Below, one piece after another: positions 36,047-46,329 of a stretch of DNA of 64,000 bases (the stretch's first letter is position 1; each line of letters begins with the position of its first letter). Below the pieces are notes generated by a model. That model was not told the DNA's origin. It saw only the letters and a program-made list of their open reading frames with translations, and did no database searches. The translations under genes and the position numbers were made by a program. The DNA lies in NCBI GenBank assembly GCA_903919185.1, contig CAIXHF010000007.1, positions 87,428 to 151,427 of the forward strand, given 5' to 3'. This DNA comes from an uncultured Opitutia bacterium (GTDB lineage: Bacteria; Verrucomicrobiota; Verrucomicrobiia; Opitutales; UBA953).

Positions 36047-37511
36047 GGCGTTGGCTCTGCGCCAAGCGCGGACGCCAGGTCGGCAAGATGCGGGTGAGTT
36101 CCGCAAATTCAGCGTCAGTCATACGCCACGTCCAGTTGCCCTGCGGGTGGCCGGGGGTGTTAAAGCGGGCCTCTGAACCGAGGCCGAGCAGGTCTTGCGC
36201 CGGCAGGATGGCGCAGACCGCTGGCGTCCGCAGCACCGCGGCAGTCAAAGCGGCGGCCACATCGTCCACCGCCCCAAGGAGTTCTTTCAAGTTAGCTTGT
36301 TCCTCCGGCGTGGTGGTCGCGAGCCAACCGCAGAGGGTGTCGTTGTCGTGCGTGCCCGTATAGACGACCCGGTCCGCCGTGACGTTGTCTGGGTGATGCG
36401 GGTTATCAGCCGACCCACCGAAGCCGAATTGCATGACAGCCATGCCGGGAAGCCCGGAGGCGTGGCGCAGGATGTCCACGCCAGGGGAGAGTAAACCGAG
36501 GTCTTCCGCGACCAGTGGTAGGTCGCCCATCGCTTGGGTGAAGGCCAGGCCCGGACCGTCGTGCCAAGCGCCACCACGGGCATTGGGCGCGCCTGCGGGG
36601 ACGCTCCAGTAGTCGCAGAGGCCGCGGAAATGGTCGATGCGCACGGCATCAAAAAGTTGCAGGTCGTGTAAGACGCGCGCCCGCCACCACGCGAAGCCAT
36701 CGGCTGCATGTGCGGTCCAGTCGTAGAGCGGATTGCCCCATAGCTGCCCGTCCTCGGCAAAGTAGTCGGGCGGCACGCCCGCGACGGCCATGGGTTGGCC
36801 GTGGGCGTCGAGCTGGAAGAGCTGCGGGTGGGCTCGCACGTCGCAACCATCGGCGGAGACGTAGATGGGTTCGTCACCCATTAGGCGGATATCGTGCCGT
36901 TGGGCGTGGGCGCGAAGGGCCTGCCATTGCTCAGCGAAGAGAAATTGCAAGGCAGCGGCTTCAGCGCAGCGAGCCGGATCGGCCGCCCTTACCGTCCAAG
37001 TCGAAGGTACCGTGAAGTTGTTCTGCTCGCGGAGCGCGGAGAACTGACACCAAGCGGTCAGCCAAGCGGACTGGCCGGTTTGGAATTGGAGGAAAGTTAC
37101 GTCGTTAGCCAGGGCCTGCGCGGCGCGGGCTCCAGCTAACTTGAGCAAGGGGCGTAGTTCATGCCAGAGCCGTCCGTAATCCGTGTGGTGGTCCCGTCTG
37201 CGCTGCATATTCGCAACTTCCGCCGACGTGAGGAAGCCACGGCGCTCTAGGTCGACGAGGTCAAGGAGGTAGGGATTTCCCGCAAAGATGGATAAAGCTT
37301 GGTAAGGGGAGTCGCCGTAGCCAGTCGGGCCGAGTGGGCAGACCTGCCACCAGGTGAAACCGCCGGCGGCTAAGGCTTCGATGAAGTGGTATGCTTCCGC
37401 TCCGAGTGTTCCAATCGGGCCAGGCCCCGGCAACGCGGTTGGGTGCAACAGTACGCCAGCAGACCGTTGCGGAAAAGCGCGGCAACGGAAGGCGGAAGGC
37501 TCTGCGGGCAT
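36036..37511 (-). CDS. malQ: 4-alpha-glucanotransferase (amylomaltase)
   Basis: The 491-aa GH77 enzyme transfers alpha-1,4-glucan segments. Catalytic motifs are DAVRIDHFRG (nucleophile Asp), LVAEDLGLLSP (acid Glu) and YTGTHDNDTL (Asp). The start at 37511 lies 1 bp after the SurA-like gene stop; a longer frame reaches 37604 but lies in that gene. No other maltose genes are present, so it probably serves glycogen or maltodextrin recycling. It is last in the minus-strand run starting at fabV. Confidence 0.93.
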   Translation of the reverse strand: MPAEPSAFRCRAFPQRSAGVLLHPTALPGPGPIGTLGAEAYHFIEALAAGGFTWWQVCPLGPTGYGDSPYQALSIFAGNPYLLDLVDLERRGFLTSAEVANMQRRRDHHTDYGRLWHELRPLLKLAGARAAQALANDVTFLQFQTGQSAWLTAWCQFSALREQNNFTVPSTWTVRAADPARCAEAAALQFLFAEQWQALRAHAQRHDIRLMGDEPIYVSADGCDVRAHPQLFQLDAHGQPMAVAGVPPDYFAEDGQLWGNPLYDWTAHAADGFAWWRARVLHDLQLFDAVRIDHFRGLCDYWSVPAGAPNARGGAWHDGPGLAFTQAMGDLPLVAEDLGLLSPGVDILRHASGLPGMAVMQFGFGGSADNPHHPDNVTADRVVYTGTHDNDTLCGWLATTTPEEQANLKELLGAVDDVAAALTAAVLRTPAVCAILPAQDLLGLGSEARFNTPGHPQGNWTWRMTDAEFAELTRILPTWRPRLAQSQRLNA

Positions 37512-37512
37512 C

Positions 37513-38589
37513 TCAGCGGTATTCCACGTAGTGCTTTGCCCGCAGCTCAGCAAACCACTTCTTAACCGCTTTATCCATCTCCTGAGAGCGCACTCGTTCT
37601 TCAACCAGCGAGCGAATCTTAGGGTCGTCCATGGTGTCGGTACCGGCGGCCTTTAAGCCCTCGCGCTTCAGGATGAACCAAATGGTCGGACTGCCTGGGA
37701 TGTCGAACTGCTGGGCTTCCGAAACTTCGCCATCCTTCAGCTGGCGAAGCACCCCGCCGACGCGCTCATTAAGCTCTTCCAGCGGTTGCCAACCCGTATC
37801 GCCGCCTTGCTTGGCGTAGTCGTCGGTGCTGATTATTTCGGCGATTTCGGCAAAGCCGAGTTCGGGGGTCTTCTTTGTCAGGGATACCTTGAAGCGTGCC
37901 AAGGTCGCGGGGAGCTTGGCCGGGTCGCGGAGAGCGGCCGCCCAGGCCTCGGCCCGAGCCTTGCCTTCAGCGACTGTCTCGCTGGCGCCTTGCCTCAGGG
38001 CGATTTGGCGAAGCTGGACGCTTTCCTTACGCGAGAAATCCGCTTGATGAGTATCGTAATAGGCTTGCAGCTTGCCTGGACCAACCTCGAGGGCCGAGCG
38101 GCGAATCTGGCTGATCATGTGTTCAAAGATGATGCGATCCTCAATCAGCTTACGGTAGGACATGGGTGTGAGCCCTTGTACGCGCAGGGAAGCGACAAAG
38201 CGGTTGCGGTCGCCGCCGTAATCGCGACGGATGGTATCTTCGATGTCGCTATCGATGTAGAAACTCACGATTTTTCCGCCGGCCTTGAACTCAGTGATAG
38301 CCAATTGGCGGTTGATGATTTCCTCGAGCGAACTTCTCCCATATTCCCCAAGCAACTTTTCGAATTCGGCATTGCTCTTGCCTTGCCCAATCTCCGCCAA
38401 GAATGGGTAAACCTGACTGCGCAAATCCGAAAGGGTAATCGGCTGTCCGTTGGCGCCTCCAGCGATTTGGTCGATGTTGAGTTCTAAAATGCGCTCAGCG
38501 AGTATACGCTCGGGAGTCTTCGGCAGGGCCTGCGCCAGCATCAAGGAGGAGGTGCCGAGGAGGAGGCAGAAAATTGAAAGTGCGTTCAT
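37513..38589 (-). CDS. SurA-like periplasmic chaperone/peptidyl-prolyl isomerase
   Basis: The 358-aa protein has a signal peptide (NALSIFCLLLGTSSLMLAQA), a SurA-type N-terminal chaperone domain (about 35-165) and one parvulin-like rotamase domain (about 185-300). A helical tail follows. Two-parvulin SurA is longer; one domain is common outside proteobacteria. The role is folding of outer-membrane proteins. The start overlaps the mfd stop by 4 bp. Confidence 0.85.
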   Translation of the reverse strand: MNALSIFCLLLGTSSLMLAQALPKTPERILAERILELNIDQIAGGANGQPITLSDLRSQVYPFLAEIGQGKSNAEFEKLLGEYGRSSLEEIINRQLAITEFKAGGKIVSFYIDSDIEDTIRRDYGGDRNRFVASLRVQGLTPMSYRKLIEDRIIFEHMISQIRRSALEVGPGKLQAYYDTHQADFSRKESVQLRQIALRQGASETVAEGKARAEAWAAALRDPAKLPATLARFKVSLTKKTPELGFAEIAEIISTDDYAKQGGDTGWQPLEELNERVGGVLRQLKDGEVSEAQQFDIPGSPTIWFILKREGLKAAGTDTMDDPKIRSLVEERVRSQEMDKAVKKWFAELRAKHYVEYR

Positions 38590-41500
38590 GAGCCAGGTGG
38601 TGCGGACAGGCGTGACAGGAAGCCACGGATTTCCGTGAGTTTCCGCAGGGGGTCCTTGACGGTCAAGCGGGGAAACCGATTTCCGACTAAGATGGGCTCG
38701 GCCGGCCGTCCGGGGCTGATTTGTAGGCAGCGCAGGGTCGTCCCGTCGGTGGAAATCGAGGTGATGCCCTTGGCTTCCCCTAGGCAGCGAATCTCGGCAA
38801 GTTGCAGAAAGGCCGCCGCTTCGGGTGGCAGGCGGCCGTAGCGGTCCGTCAGGTTTGCGCGGAGTTCGGCGACTTCCGCTGCATCCGTCGCCAGTGCGAC
38901 CTTACGGAAGGCCTCAATCCGCAGGCGGGTTTCCGGAATCCAGTCCGACGGTAACGTCGCGGTGAGCAACGGTCCGTCACCGGCACTGGCTTGAGTCTGT
39001 TCCACGCCGAGGGCGGCTTGGGTGTGGTCGATGAAGTCAAAGTTTACCTCGCACCGGTCGACGCCCGCCCCACGGTCCCCGCGGAGTTTGGCGACGCTGC
39101 GGCGGAGTAATTGACAATAGAGGTCGAACCCGACGTTGGCGACGTGTCCGCTCTGGGCCGCACCCAGGATGTTGCCAGCCCCGCGTAATTCGAGGTCGCG
39201 CATGGCGATGCGGAAGCCGGCCCCCAGTTGATTGTATTGGCGAATGGCTGAGAGTCGGCGGTGGGCGGTGCCGACTAAAGCGGCATGCCGATGCAGAAAG
39301 AGGTAGGCGTAGGCTTGGCGATTGAAGCGTCCGACCCGGCCGCGAAGTTGGTAAAGCTGTGCGAGCCCAAACCGATCGGCACCTTCAATGATCAGGGTAT
39401 TGCAATTAGGGATATCGAGGCCAGTCTCGATGATGGTCGTGCAGACGAGGACGTCGTACTCCCCCGCGACGAAGGCGGACATGGTTTCTTCCAGTTCGCC
39501 AGCGCCCATCTGGCCGTGACCCACGATGATGCGCGCATTGGGCATGAGTGCGGCGAGGCGTTCAGCGACCGCCCGGATGGTTTCTACGCGGTTATGTAGG
39601 TAAAAAACTTGGCCGCCACGGGCCAGCTCGGCCTTCACGGCGTCACGTACGAGTTTCTCGTCGTAGCTCCGGACGATAGTGCGGATGGGGAGGCGTTCAC
39701 GGGGTGGCGTCTCGATGACGCTCAGGTCACGGGCGCCCACAAGGGCGAGGTAAAGCGTCCGAGGAATCGGCGTCGCGCTCATGGCCAATACGTCGACCTC
39801 TGTGCGCATCTCCTTAAGGCGTTCCTTATGTCGGACGCCAAAGCGATGCTCTTCATCGATGATGACGAGGCCCAGTTTGCCGAAGGACGTTCCGTCGGAG
39901 AGAAGGGCATGGGTGCCGACCACGATATCGACCGTGCCCGCGGCGGCGCGGGCGCGGACGTTGGCTTTCTGCTTGGCGGTACGGAAGCCGCTCAGCAGTT
40001 CGACGGAGATGGGCCAGCGCGCCAAGCGTTCCCGGAAACTTTCGTAGTGCTGCTGCGCGAGGACAGTCGTGGGCGCGAGGATGGCGACTTGGCGGCCGCC
40101 GAGGACACACTTGAATGTGGCGCGCAAGGCCACCTCGGTCTTGCCGAAGCCCACGTCGCCGCTGACGAGACGATCCATCGGGGCGGCCCGTTCCATGTCG
40201 CCCTTGACGTCTGCGATGGCGCGCGTCTGGTCAGGGGTCTCGCGGTGGGGGAAGGAGCGCTCAAACTCGCCCATCCAGGCATTGTCTTCGTCTTTCGGGT
40301 GGGCGATTCCAGGCTTGGTCGAACGCGCCGCTTGCATCGCAAGCAGCTGCGCAGCGAGGTCAGCAGTGGCTTTCTCAGCGGCTTTTCGGGAGCGCTCCCA
40401 GCCGCCGCCTCCAAGCTTGGAAAGTTTGGGCGTGGCTCGGCCGATACCGATGTAGCGCGAGAGCAGGTGCGACTCCCGCACCGGGAGGTGGAGCATCGAT
40501 TTCTCGGCAAACTCCAGTCCGATGAAGTCTTCAGTGCGTCCGTTGTGTGCGTGGGCCTTGATGCCACGGAAGAGGCAGATGCCTTGAGTCACGTGCACCA
40601 AGGCATCCCCATCGGCGAGTTCACCGAAGTCGAGCGCCCGCCCGATGGCGGCGCGGACGGCGGTGCGGCGGCGCGGTAATGAGGCGAGTGGGCGTTTACG
40701 GCGGCCGAAGAGCTCGCGCTCCGTGAGCAGGACGAGGCCAGTCTTAAGCAAGCCCGACAGTTTTCCGGGGGCCAGCAAGAGCCCGCCGCCAAAGCGCCCG
40801 GCGCAGACCCGCGGTTTGAATCCGCGGATGGCACCGGCTTTAACTTCGGCGATCAAGCGGTCGACCGATCCGTCCGTATCGCCAGTGAGTAGGCAAGGCC
40901 GGCCGTCCTTCGCGAGGGCGGCTGCGGCACGGAGCAGGGCAGGGCGGTGCTCGCTGCCTTCGGTGGCTGAGCCGATGAGGAGCGTTTCGGCTGGTTGGCA
41001 TTCGAGCCCCTGTGTCTCGTAGCCTACCGGGGCTTCATCTGACTCTTCCAGAATAAGCTGCGGTAGTTTCGTGGCGTGCAGTTCGACGCACAAGATATCT
41101 TCGTGAGCGCGGTCGACGACGATGATGAGGGCGTCCGCTGGGAGGTGTTTAAAGAAGGGGGCTTCTGCGGCCTGGCCGGAGTCATCGCGCGGGGCGCAGA
41201 TCACCAGACCGTCGACTTCGCCTTCGCTCCGTTGCGTGGCGGGGTCGAACGGCCGAATGGATTCAACCTTGTCGCCAAAGAGGTCAATGCGCACGGGCAT
41301 CTGCGCGTTCAGTGGGTAGACGTCGAGGATGCCACCGCGCAGGGCGTATTCGCCGGGCTGTTCGCAGAGCGCTTCGTGGTCGTAACTGAAATCAACGGCG
41401 AGGCGTTGGGCGAAGGCCCGTAGCTCGAGGGTGTCGCCTTTGCGGATAACCATCTCTGCCCGCGCGGCGGTTTCGGGGGCGGGCGACCGCCGGGCCAAGG

Positions 41501-41846
41501 AGCCCGGTGTGCACGCGATGAGTAATGGCCGGTGGGTATCGTGGCTACCATGGCGCAGCAGGGAGAGTACACCGAGTAAGTCGCAGTCCGCCTCGAAGGC
41601 GGGAACAGCGGCGTCGGCTTCGGTCAAGGTTCGGGCGACGGGCTGCGCACCGTTCAGCAAGGTCAAGAGTTGCGCCGTCTCTTCCGCCAGCGTTTCCGCC
41701 GCACCGAGGTTGGAGGCGAGCAGGACGATGACGCCGTGCGTCGCGCCTTCCGAACAGGCCACGGGCGCCCAAGCGTGCGCGGGCACGCCGGTTAGGGCAC
41801 GGCGTGACTGAACGGACATGTCGCTATCCAGCGGGGTCGTGTTCAT
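38586..41846 (-). CDS. mfd: Transcription-repair coupling factor Mfd
   Basis: The 1086-aa DNA translocase removes stalled RNA polymerase and recruits UvrA. It has the UvrB-like N-terminal region, an RNAP-interaction domain (DALVHVTQGICLFRG), a helicase module with GDVGFGKTEVALRA and DEEHRFGVRHKE, RGRVGRFNRQAYAYLF, and a C-terminal TRCF domain. An in-frame ATG at 41819 is also possible. A gap of 31 bp separates it from the upstream DUF1826-like gene, so it may be part of the same operon. Confidence 0.96.
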   Translation of the reverse strand: MNTTPLDSDMSVQSRRALTGVPAHAWAPVACSEGATHGVIVLLASNLGAAETLAEETAQLLTLLNGAQPVARTLTEADAAVPAFEADCDLLGVLSLLRHGSHDTHRPLLIACTPGSLARRSPAPETAARAEMVIRKGDTLELRAFAQRLAVDFSYDHEALCEQPGEYALRGGILDVYPLNAQMPVRIDLFGDKVESIRPFDPATQRSEGEVDGLVICAPRDDSGQAAEAPFFKHLPADALIIVVDRAHEDILCVELHATKLPQLILEESDEAPVGYETQGLECQPAETLLIGSATEGSEHRPALLRAAAALAKDGRPCLLTGDTDGSVDRLIAEVKAGAIRGFKPRVCAGRFGGGLLLAPGKLSGLLKTGLVLLTERELFGRRKRPLASLPRRRTAVRAAIGRALDFGELADGDALVHVTQGICLFRGIKAHAHNGRTEDFIGLEFAEKSMLHLPVRESHLLSRYIGIGRATPKLSKLGGGGWERSRKAAEKATADLAAQLLAMQAARSTKPGIAHPKDEDNAWMGEFERSFPHRETPDQTRAIADVKGDMERAAPMDRLVSGDVGFGKTEVALRATFKCVLGGRQVAILAPTTVLAQQHYESFRERLARWPISVELLSGFRTAKQKANVRARAAAGTVDIVVGTHALLSDGTSFGKLGLVIIDEEHRFGVRHKERLKEMRTEVDVLAMSATPIPRTLYLALVGARDLSVIETPPRERLPIRTIVRSYDEKLVRDAVKAELARGGQVFYLHNRVETIRAVAERLAALMPNARIIVGHGQMGAGELEETMSAFVAGEYDVLVCTTIIETGLDIPNCNTLIIEGADRFGLAQLYQLRGRVGRFNRQAYAYLFLHRHAALVGTAHRRLSAIRQYNQLGAGFRIAMRDLELRGAGNILGAAQSGHVANVGFDLYCQLLRRSVAKLRGDRGAGVDRCEVNFDFIDHTQAALGVEQTQASAGDGPLLTATLPSDWIPETRLRIEAFRKVALATDAAEVAELRANLTDRYGRLPPEAAAFLQLAEIRCLGEAKGITSISTDGTTLRCLQISPGRPAEPILVGNRFPRLTVKDPLRKLTEIRGFLSRLSAPPGS

Positions 41847-41877
41847 TCGTCAAACGCACAACGATAAAAACCCGCTT

Positions 41878-42573
41878 TCAGCTGATCAGGAGCAGTCGGG
41901 GCGAGCCCGGGTAATTCTCGGGGGCACGATGGATACACGGTAGAACTGGGCTACCGGGCCACTGTGTCGCGATGCGCCACAAGGAGAATTGGCCGAAGCG
42001 GTAGGGCGAGGCGCTTGGCTTGGGGGCATAGTGTAGGTCGTAGCTCTGCTCGTGCAGGTACTCGGCGAAGTCGGCGTCGTCGGCTCCGCCGTATTCCTTT
42101 AGCAGTGCCTGGCGGATCTCGGGTTGGTCCACCTTGCGGATAGCGTCCTCGTTGGCGAGGCCTTCACTGCCGGCGCCGTGATAGGTGCAGAGCCAGGTGT
42201 CGACCTCGACGGGCGCGCTGTCGACGTGGAAAGACAGCACGTCGGTCGGCACCGTGCCGGCGTCGGTGCCGCGCACGCAGTCATAGATGCAGTTGAGTGA
42301 AGGCGCGAGTGCATGGGCCCGAAGCATCGCTTGGTCGGCGAGCAGGGCCTCGGCCGCGAGCTGGCCAGCGGGGCTAAGGTTGAGGGTTTGGAGGCGTTCG
42401 TCGTCGAGCGGCACGATGCCGTTCCCTGCGCCTAACCGGGCGATGACCTCGGCATAGTCGCCTGGTAACGTGCGTTCCCAGCAGAGGGCATTAACGTCGC
42501 CTGCAAAGGGCGTGGCGAGGAGCTCAGTGAAGCTGCCTACCTGGCGGACGCGCGCTGGGCCGCCCGCTCTCAC
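41878..42573 (-). CDS. DUF1826-like protein
   Basis: The 231-aa protein starts with a GTG at 42573 that overlaps the parA stop by 4 bp (GTGA). The longer open frame upstream is the opposite reading of parA. Motifs LCWERTLPGDY, SFHVDSAPVEV and CTYHGAGSEGLANEDA fit my memory of DUF1826 proteins (pattern FHVD...CTY.G.G). Their function is unknown. It is coupled to parA, so a link to segregation or to membrane biology is possible but unproven. Confidence 0.65.
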   Translation of the reverse strand: MRAGGPARVRQVGSFTELLATPFAGDVNALCWERTLPGDYAEVIARLGAGNGIVPLDDERLQTLNLSPAGQLAAEALLADQAMLRAHALAPSLNCIYDCVRGTDAGTVPTDVLSFHVDSAPVEVDTWLCTYHGAGSEGLANEDAIRKVDQPEIRQALLKEYGGADDADFAEYLHEQSYDLHYAPKPSASPYRFGQFSLWRIATQWPGSPVLPCIHRAPENYPGSPRLLLIS

Positions 42574-43346
42574 TTCAGCCCAAACCGCTTGATGAATTCC
42601 TTGGCGAGCGCCGCGTAGGCGACGGCGCCAGGGGAATGGACGTCGTACTGAAAGATCGTCTGGCCGTGGCTCGGGCACTCCGACAGGCGGATGGTGCGTG
42701 GAATCATGGTTTCCATGACGAGCGTAGGGAAGTGGGTCTTCACTTCTTCGACGACCTGACGGGAGAGCTTCGTGCGCACGTCGTACATCGTCATTACGAT
42801 GCCACCGAGCGCGAGTTTGTCGGTGGCGCCGGCGTCCTTGAGCTGGTCGACTACGCCGACAATCTGACCGAGGCCTTCCATCGCGAGGTATTCCGTCTGT
42901 AGCGTCACGAACAAGTAGTCGGAGGCGCTGAGCGCGTTCATCGAGAGCATGCCGAGCGCCGGCGGGCAATCGATGAGGATAGCTCCGTAGATTTTGGCGT
43001 CGATGATGGGGGCGAGGCTGGCGCGAAGACGACCGAGGTAATTTTCAGCCTGCGCGAGTTCGGACTCCACGGCGGCGAGGTCGACCTCAGAAGGGATGAG
43101 GTCGAGCTTTTCAGTGGTGGTCGCCACAATCATGTCAGCGGCCGCGGCTTCGCCGTGCAGGACCTTGTAGAGCGATTTACCCTCGGTCTTTTCAATGCCG
43201 AGTGCACTGGTCGCGTTCGCCTGCGCGTCGAGGTCGACGAGCAGGGTGCGGATACCTTGGCGGGCGAGGCCTGCTGCCAGATTGACCGCGGTGGTCGTCT
43301 TACCGACGCCGCCCTTTTGATTCGCGATGGAAAAGACCTTGGTCAC
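42570..43346 (-). CDS. parA: ParA/Soj-type chromosome-partitioning ATPase
   Basis: The 258-aa deviant-Walker ATPase has KGGVGKTT at residues 11-18, DLDAQANATSALG, and DCPPALGMLS. The partner ParB is not next to it, unlike the usual parA-parB pair; it could lie outside the window. It is 1 bp after fabV and overlaps the DUF1826-like gene. Orphan ParA-type proteins also place flagella, chemotaxis clusters or carboxysomes, so the role here is not certain. Confidence 0.9.
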   Translation of the reverse strand: MTKVFSIANQKGGVGKTTTAVNLAAGLARQGIRTLLVDLDAQANATSALGIEKTEGKSLYKVLHGEAAAADMIVATTTEKLDLIPSEVDLAAVESELAQAENYLGRLRASLAPIIDAKIYGAILIDCPPALGMLSMNALSASDYLFVTLQTEYLAMEGLGQIVGVVDQLKDAGATDKLALGGIVMTMYDVRTKLSRQVVEEVKTHFPTLVMETMIPRTIRLSECPSHGQTIFQYDVHSPGAVAYAALAKEFIKRFGLK

Positions 43347-43347
43347 C

Positions 43348-44550
<1,203 letters not shown>

Positions 44551-44633
44551 GGGAGGACTTTTGGAGGGGCTGGGATTGAGTTCAATCCTGGAAGTGAGGT
44601 GAAGGCGTAGTCGCATCGCCGTTGTCGTTTCCG

Positions 44634-44670
44634 CCCTCCATCCTCGACTCAGCCCTCGATTCAGTCATCT
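44634..44670 (+). repeat. Fragment of the 12-bp periodic array family, abutting an ATG
   Basis: Two 12-bp units on the C-rich strand have cores GACTC at 44646 and GATTC at 44658, followed by CAGTCATCT and directly by the ATG at 44671. The words CTCGACTCAG and CAGTCATC recur in the reverse complement of the 61-kb array. This short copy lies in the gap between the divergent fabV and aminotransferase genes. Confidence 0.55.
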
Positions 44671-45849
44671 ATGGGTCCCATGTTTAGTACCCGACTTGCC
44701 TTTGCCGACGCTCCGAATGCCCTCAGTAAGGCAAAGGCTAAACGGCTCTCGGCTAACTTGCCTGTGCTGGACATGACGGATACCAATCCTGCCAGCGCTG
44801 GTTTCGGTTGGTCGGTCGCCGAGCTCGGTTCGTTCATGCGCAAGGAAGGCCTGCAGCGCCAAGAGCCAGATCCACGTGGCCTCGCCGCGACGCGTGCCGC
44901 CCTTGCGGATTACTATTCGGCCCGCGGCGTCCGCGTCTCCGCCGACCGGCTTTTTCTTTCGGCCAGTACGAGCGAAGGTTACAGCTGGCTCTTCAAGTTA
45001 CTCTGTAATCCGGGCGATGAGGTACTCGTCCCAGAACCTGCGTATCCACTGCTTGAAGTCCTCGCCGCCTTGGAAGGCGTGACGGTGCGGCCTTATAAAC
45101 TGACGCAGCTCGCCGGTGAATGGGTTATCGATTCGGGTCAGATTAAGGTTAGTGCCCGCACTAAGGCCATCGTCTGCATCAACCCTTCTAACCCGACGGG
45201 TGCGTTCGTGGGCCGTCGCGACCGCGACTTACTCCGCAACTTCGTGCTCAAGCATAGCCTGGCAATCATTTGCGACGAGGTCTTCCTTGATTACCCGGCG
45301 GAGGGTGTGGTGTCTCCCGGGACGTGGGTCGACGAAACGCAGGTCGCCCTTTATGTCCTGAGCGGTCTCTCCAAGGTGGCGGTCGCTCCGCAGCTCAAGG
45401 TTGGGTGGATTGTCGTCGCCGGGCCCGCTAACCATGCCGCCGAATCCTGCCGCCGGCTCGAGCACATCGCCGACGCCTTCCTTTCGGTGAGCACTGGGGC
45501 GCAGTTGGCCTTGCCCGACCTCCTTCGCCGGGCCGAACCCCTGCGTGCCTCCCTCCGGGCGCGCGTGGCTCAGAATGAGGCCGCACTCAAAGCTTGGGTT
45601 GTCGCCGCGGGCCACCCTTGCTCGGTGCTGCCCCGCCCAGCGGGATGGATGGGTATCTTGGCTTTGCCTCCCGGTGTTTCCGAAGAGCGCCTCCTCTTGA
45701 ATGCCTTGGACGAGGGAATTTGGGCTCACCCCGGCTATTTCTATGGGATGCCGGCGACGACGGGGTACCTAATCCTTAGCCTTTTACTTGATCCAGCCCA
45801 GTTTTCTGAAGGTTTAAAGGGATTGGACCGGGCGATGCGTCGGAGTTAA
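44671..45849 (+). CDS. Class I/II PLP-dependent aminotransferase
   Basis: The 392-aa fold-type I enzyme has NPSNPTG, DEVFLDYP and the PLP lysine Lys235 in SGLSKVAVAPQLKVGW. The substrate is unknown; aspartate/tyrosine-like or MalY-like members are alike at this level. A second ATG at 44680 is possible. The start codon directly follows a short periodic-repeat fragment, so the promoter is not obvious. Confidence 0.9.
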   Translation: MGPMFSTRLAFADAPNALSKAKAKRLSANLPVLDMTDTNPASAGFGWSVAELGSFMRKEGLQRQEPDPRGLAATRAALADYYSARGVRVSADRLFLSASTSEGYSWLFKLLCNPGDEVLVPEPAYPLLEVLAALEGVTVRPYKLTQLAGEWVIDSGQIKVSARTKAIVCINPSNPTGAFVGRRDRDLLRNFVLKHSLAIICDEVFLDYPAEGVVSPGTWVDETQVALYVLSGLSKVAVAPQLKVGWIVVAGPANHAAESCRRLEHIADAFLSVSTGAQLALPDLLRRAEPLRASLRARVAQNEAALKAWVVAAGHPCSVLPRPAGWMGILALPPGVSEERLLLNALDEGIWAHPGYFYGMPATTGYLILSLLLDPAQFSEGLKGLDRAMRRS

Positions 45850-45922
45850 CCCCTCCCACTTACCGCTTGCCAATCGGCTCACCACCCCTTTGCTCCGACT
45901 TTCCAAAGGAGCTCGAACTACT

Positions 45923-46153
45923 ATGTCCCGTATCTGCAGCGTCACCGGCAAGCGCCCCGTCAAGGGCCGCCGAATCATTCACCGCGGTCAGTCCAAGAAG
46001 AGTGGCGGCATCGGCTTCCAGCTCGTGAAGCAGACCAAGCGCGTTTTCCGTCCGAACGTCCAGCGCATCCGCGTCCTCCAGCCTAACGGCTCGGTCAAGC
46101 GCCAGTGGGTGTCGGTCAAGGCCATCAAGGCCGGCCTCGTCACCAAGGCCTAA
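45923..46153 (+). CDS. rpmB: 50S ribosomal protein L28
   Basis: The 76-aa protein has the L28 signature (SRICSVTGKRPVKGRR, then FRPNVQRIRV). It has Cys at position 5 but no full zinc-binding set, so it is the zinc-free form. It is preceded by a good Shine-Dalgarno (AAAGGAG at 45905-45911), in contrast to the leaderless genes nearby. A -35-like TTGCCA lies upstream near 45870. A strong terminator follows. Confidence 0.95.
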   Translation: MSRICSVTGKRPVKGRRIIHRGQSKKSGGIGFQLVKQTKRVFRPNVQRIRVLQPNGSVKRQWVSVKAIKAGLVTKA

Positions 46154-46173
46154 GCGCCCCTTTTGAGGTCGAA

Positions 46174-46205
46174 AAAGAACCCGCCCAACGGCGGGTTCTT
46201 TCGTT
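46174..46205 (+). terminator. Terminator of rpmB
   Basis: AAAGAACCCGCC and GGCGGGTTCTTT form a perfect 12-bp stem with the loop CAAC, followed by TCGTT. It lies 20 bp after the stop. Confidence 0.8.
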
Positions 46206-46329
46206 AAGGCATTGGGCCATTCGCAGAATAGCCACCGCCCGCAGGATTGTCACAGGCTTGGCCCGCTTGGACGGACTCTGGGCTGGCTGGACTCGTCCCA
46301 AAGGCTAGAGTGATAGACCCTTTCGTCCC

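Noticed and set aside
41878..42969. Full-length 363-codon frame at the DUF1826-like gene
   Set aside because: Its first 132 codons read parA on the same strand in another frame and look like Arg/Pro-rich out-of-frame sequence. The GTG at 42573 is the likely start.
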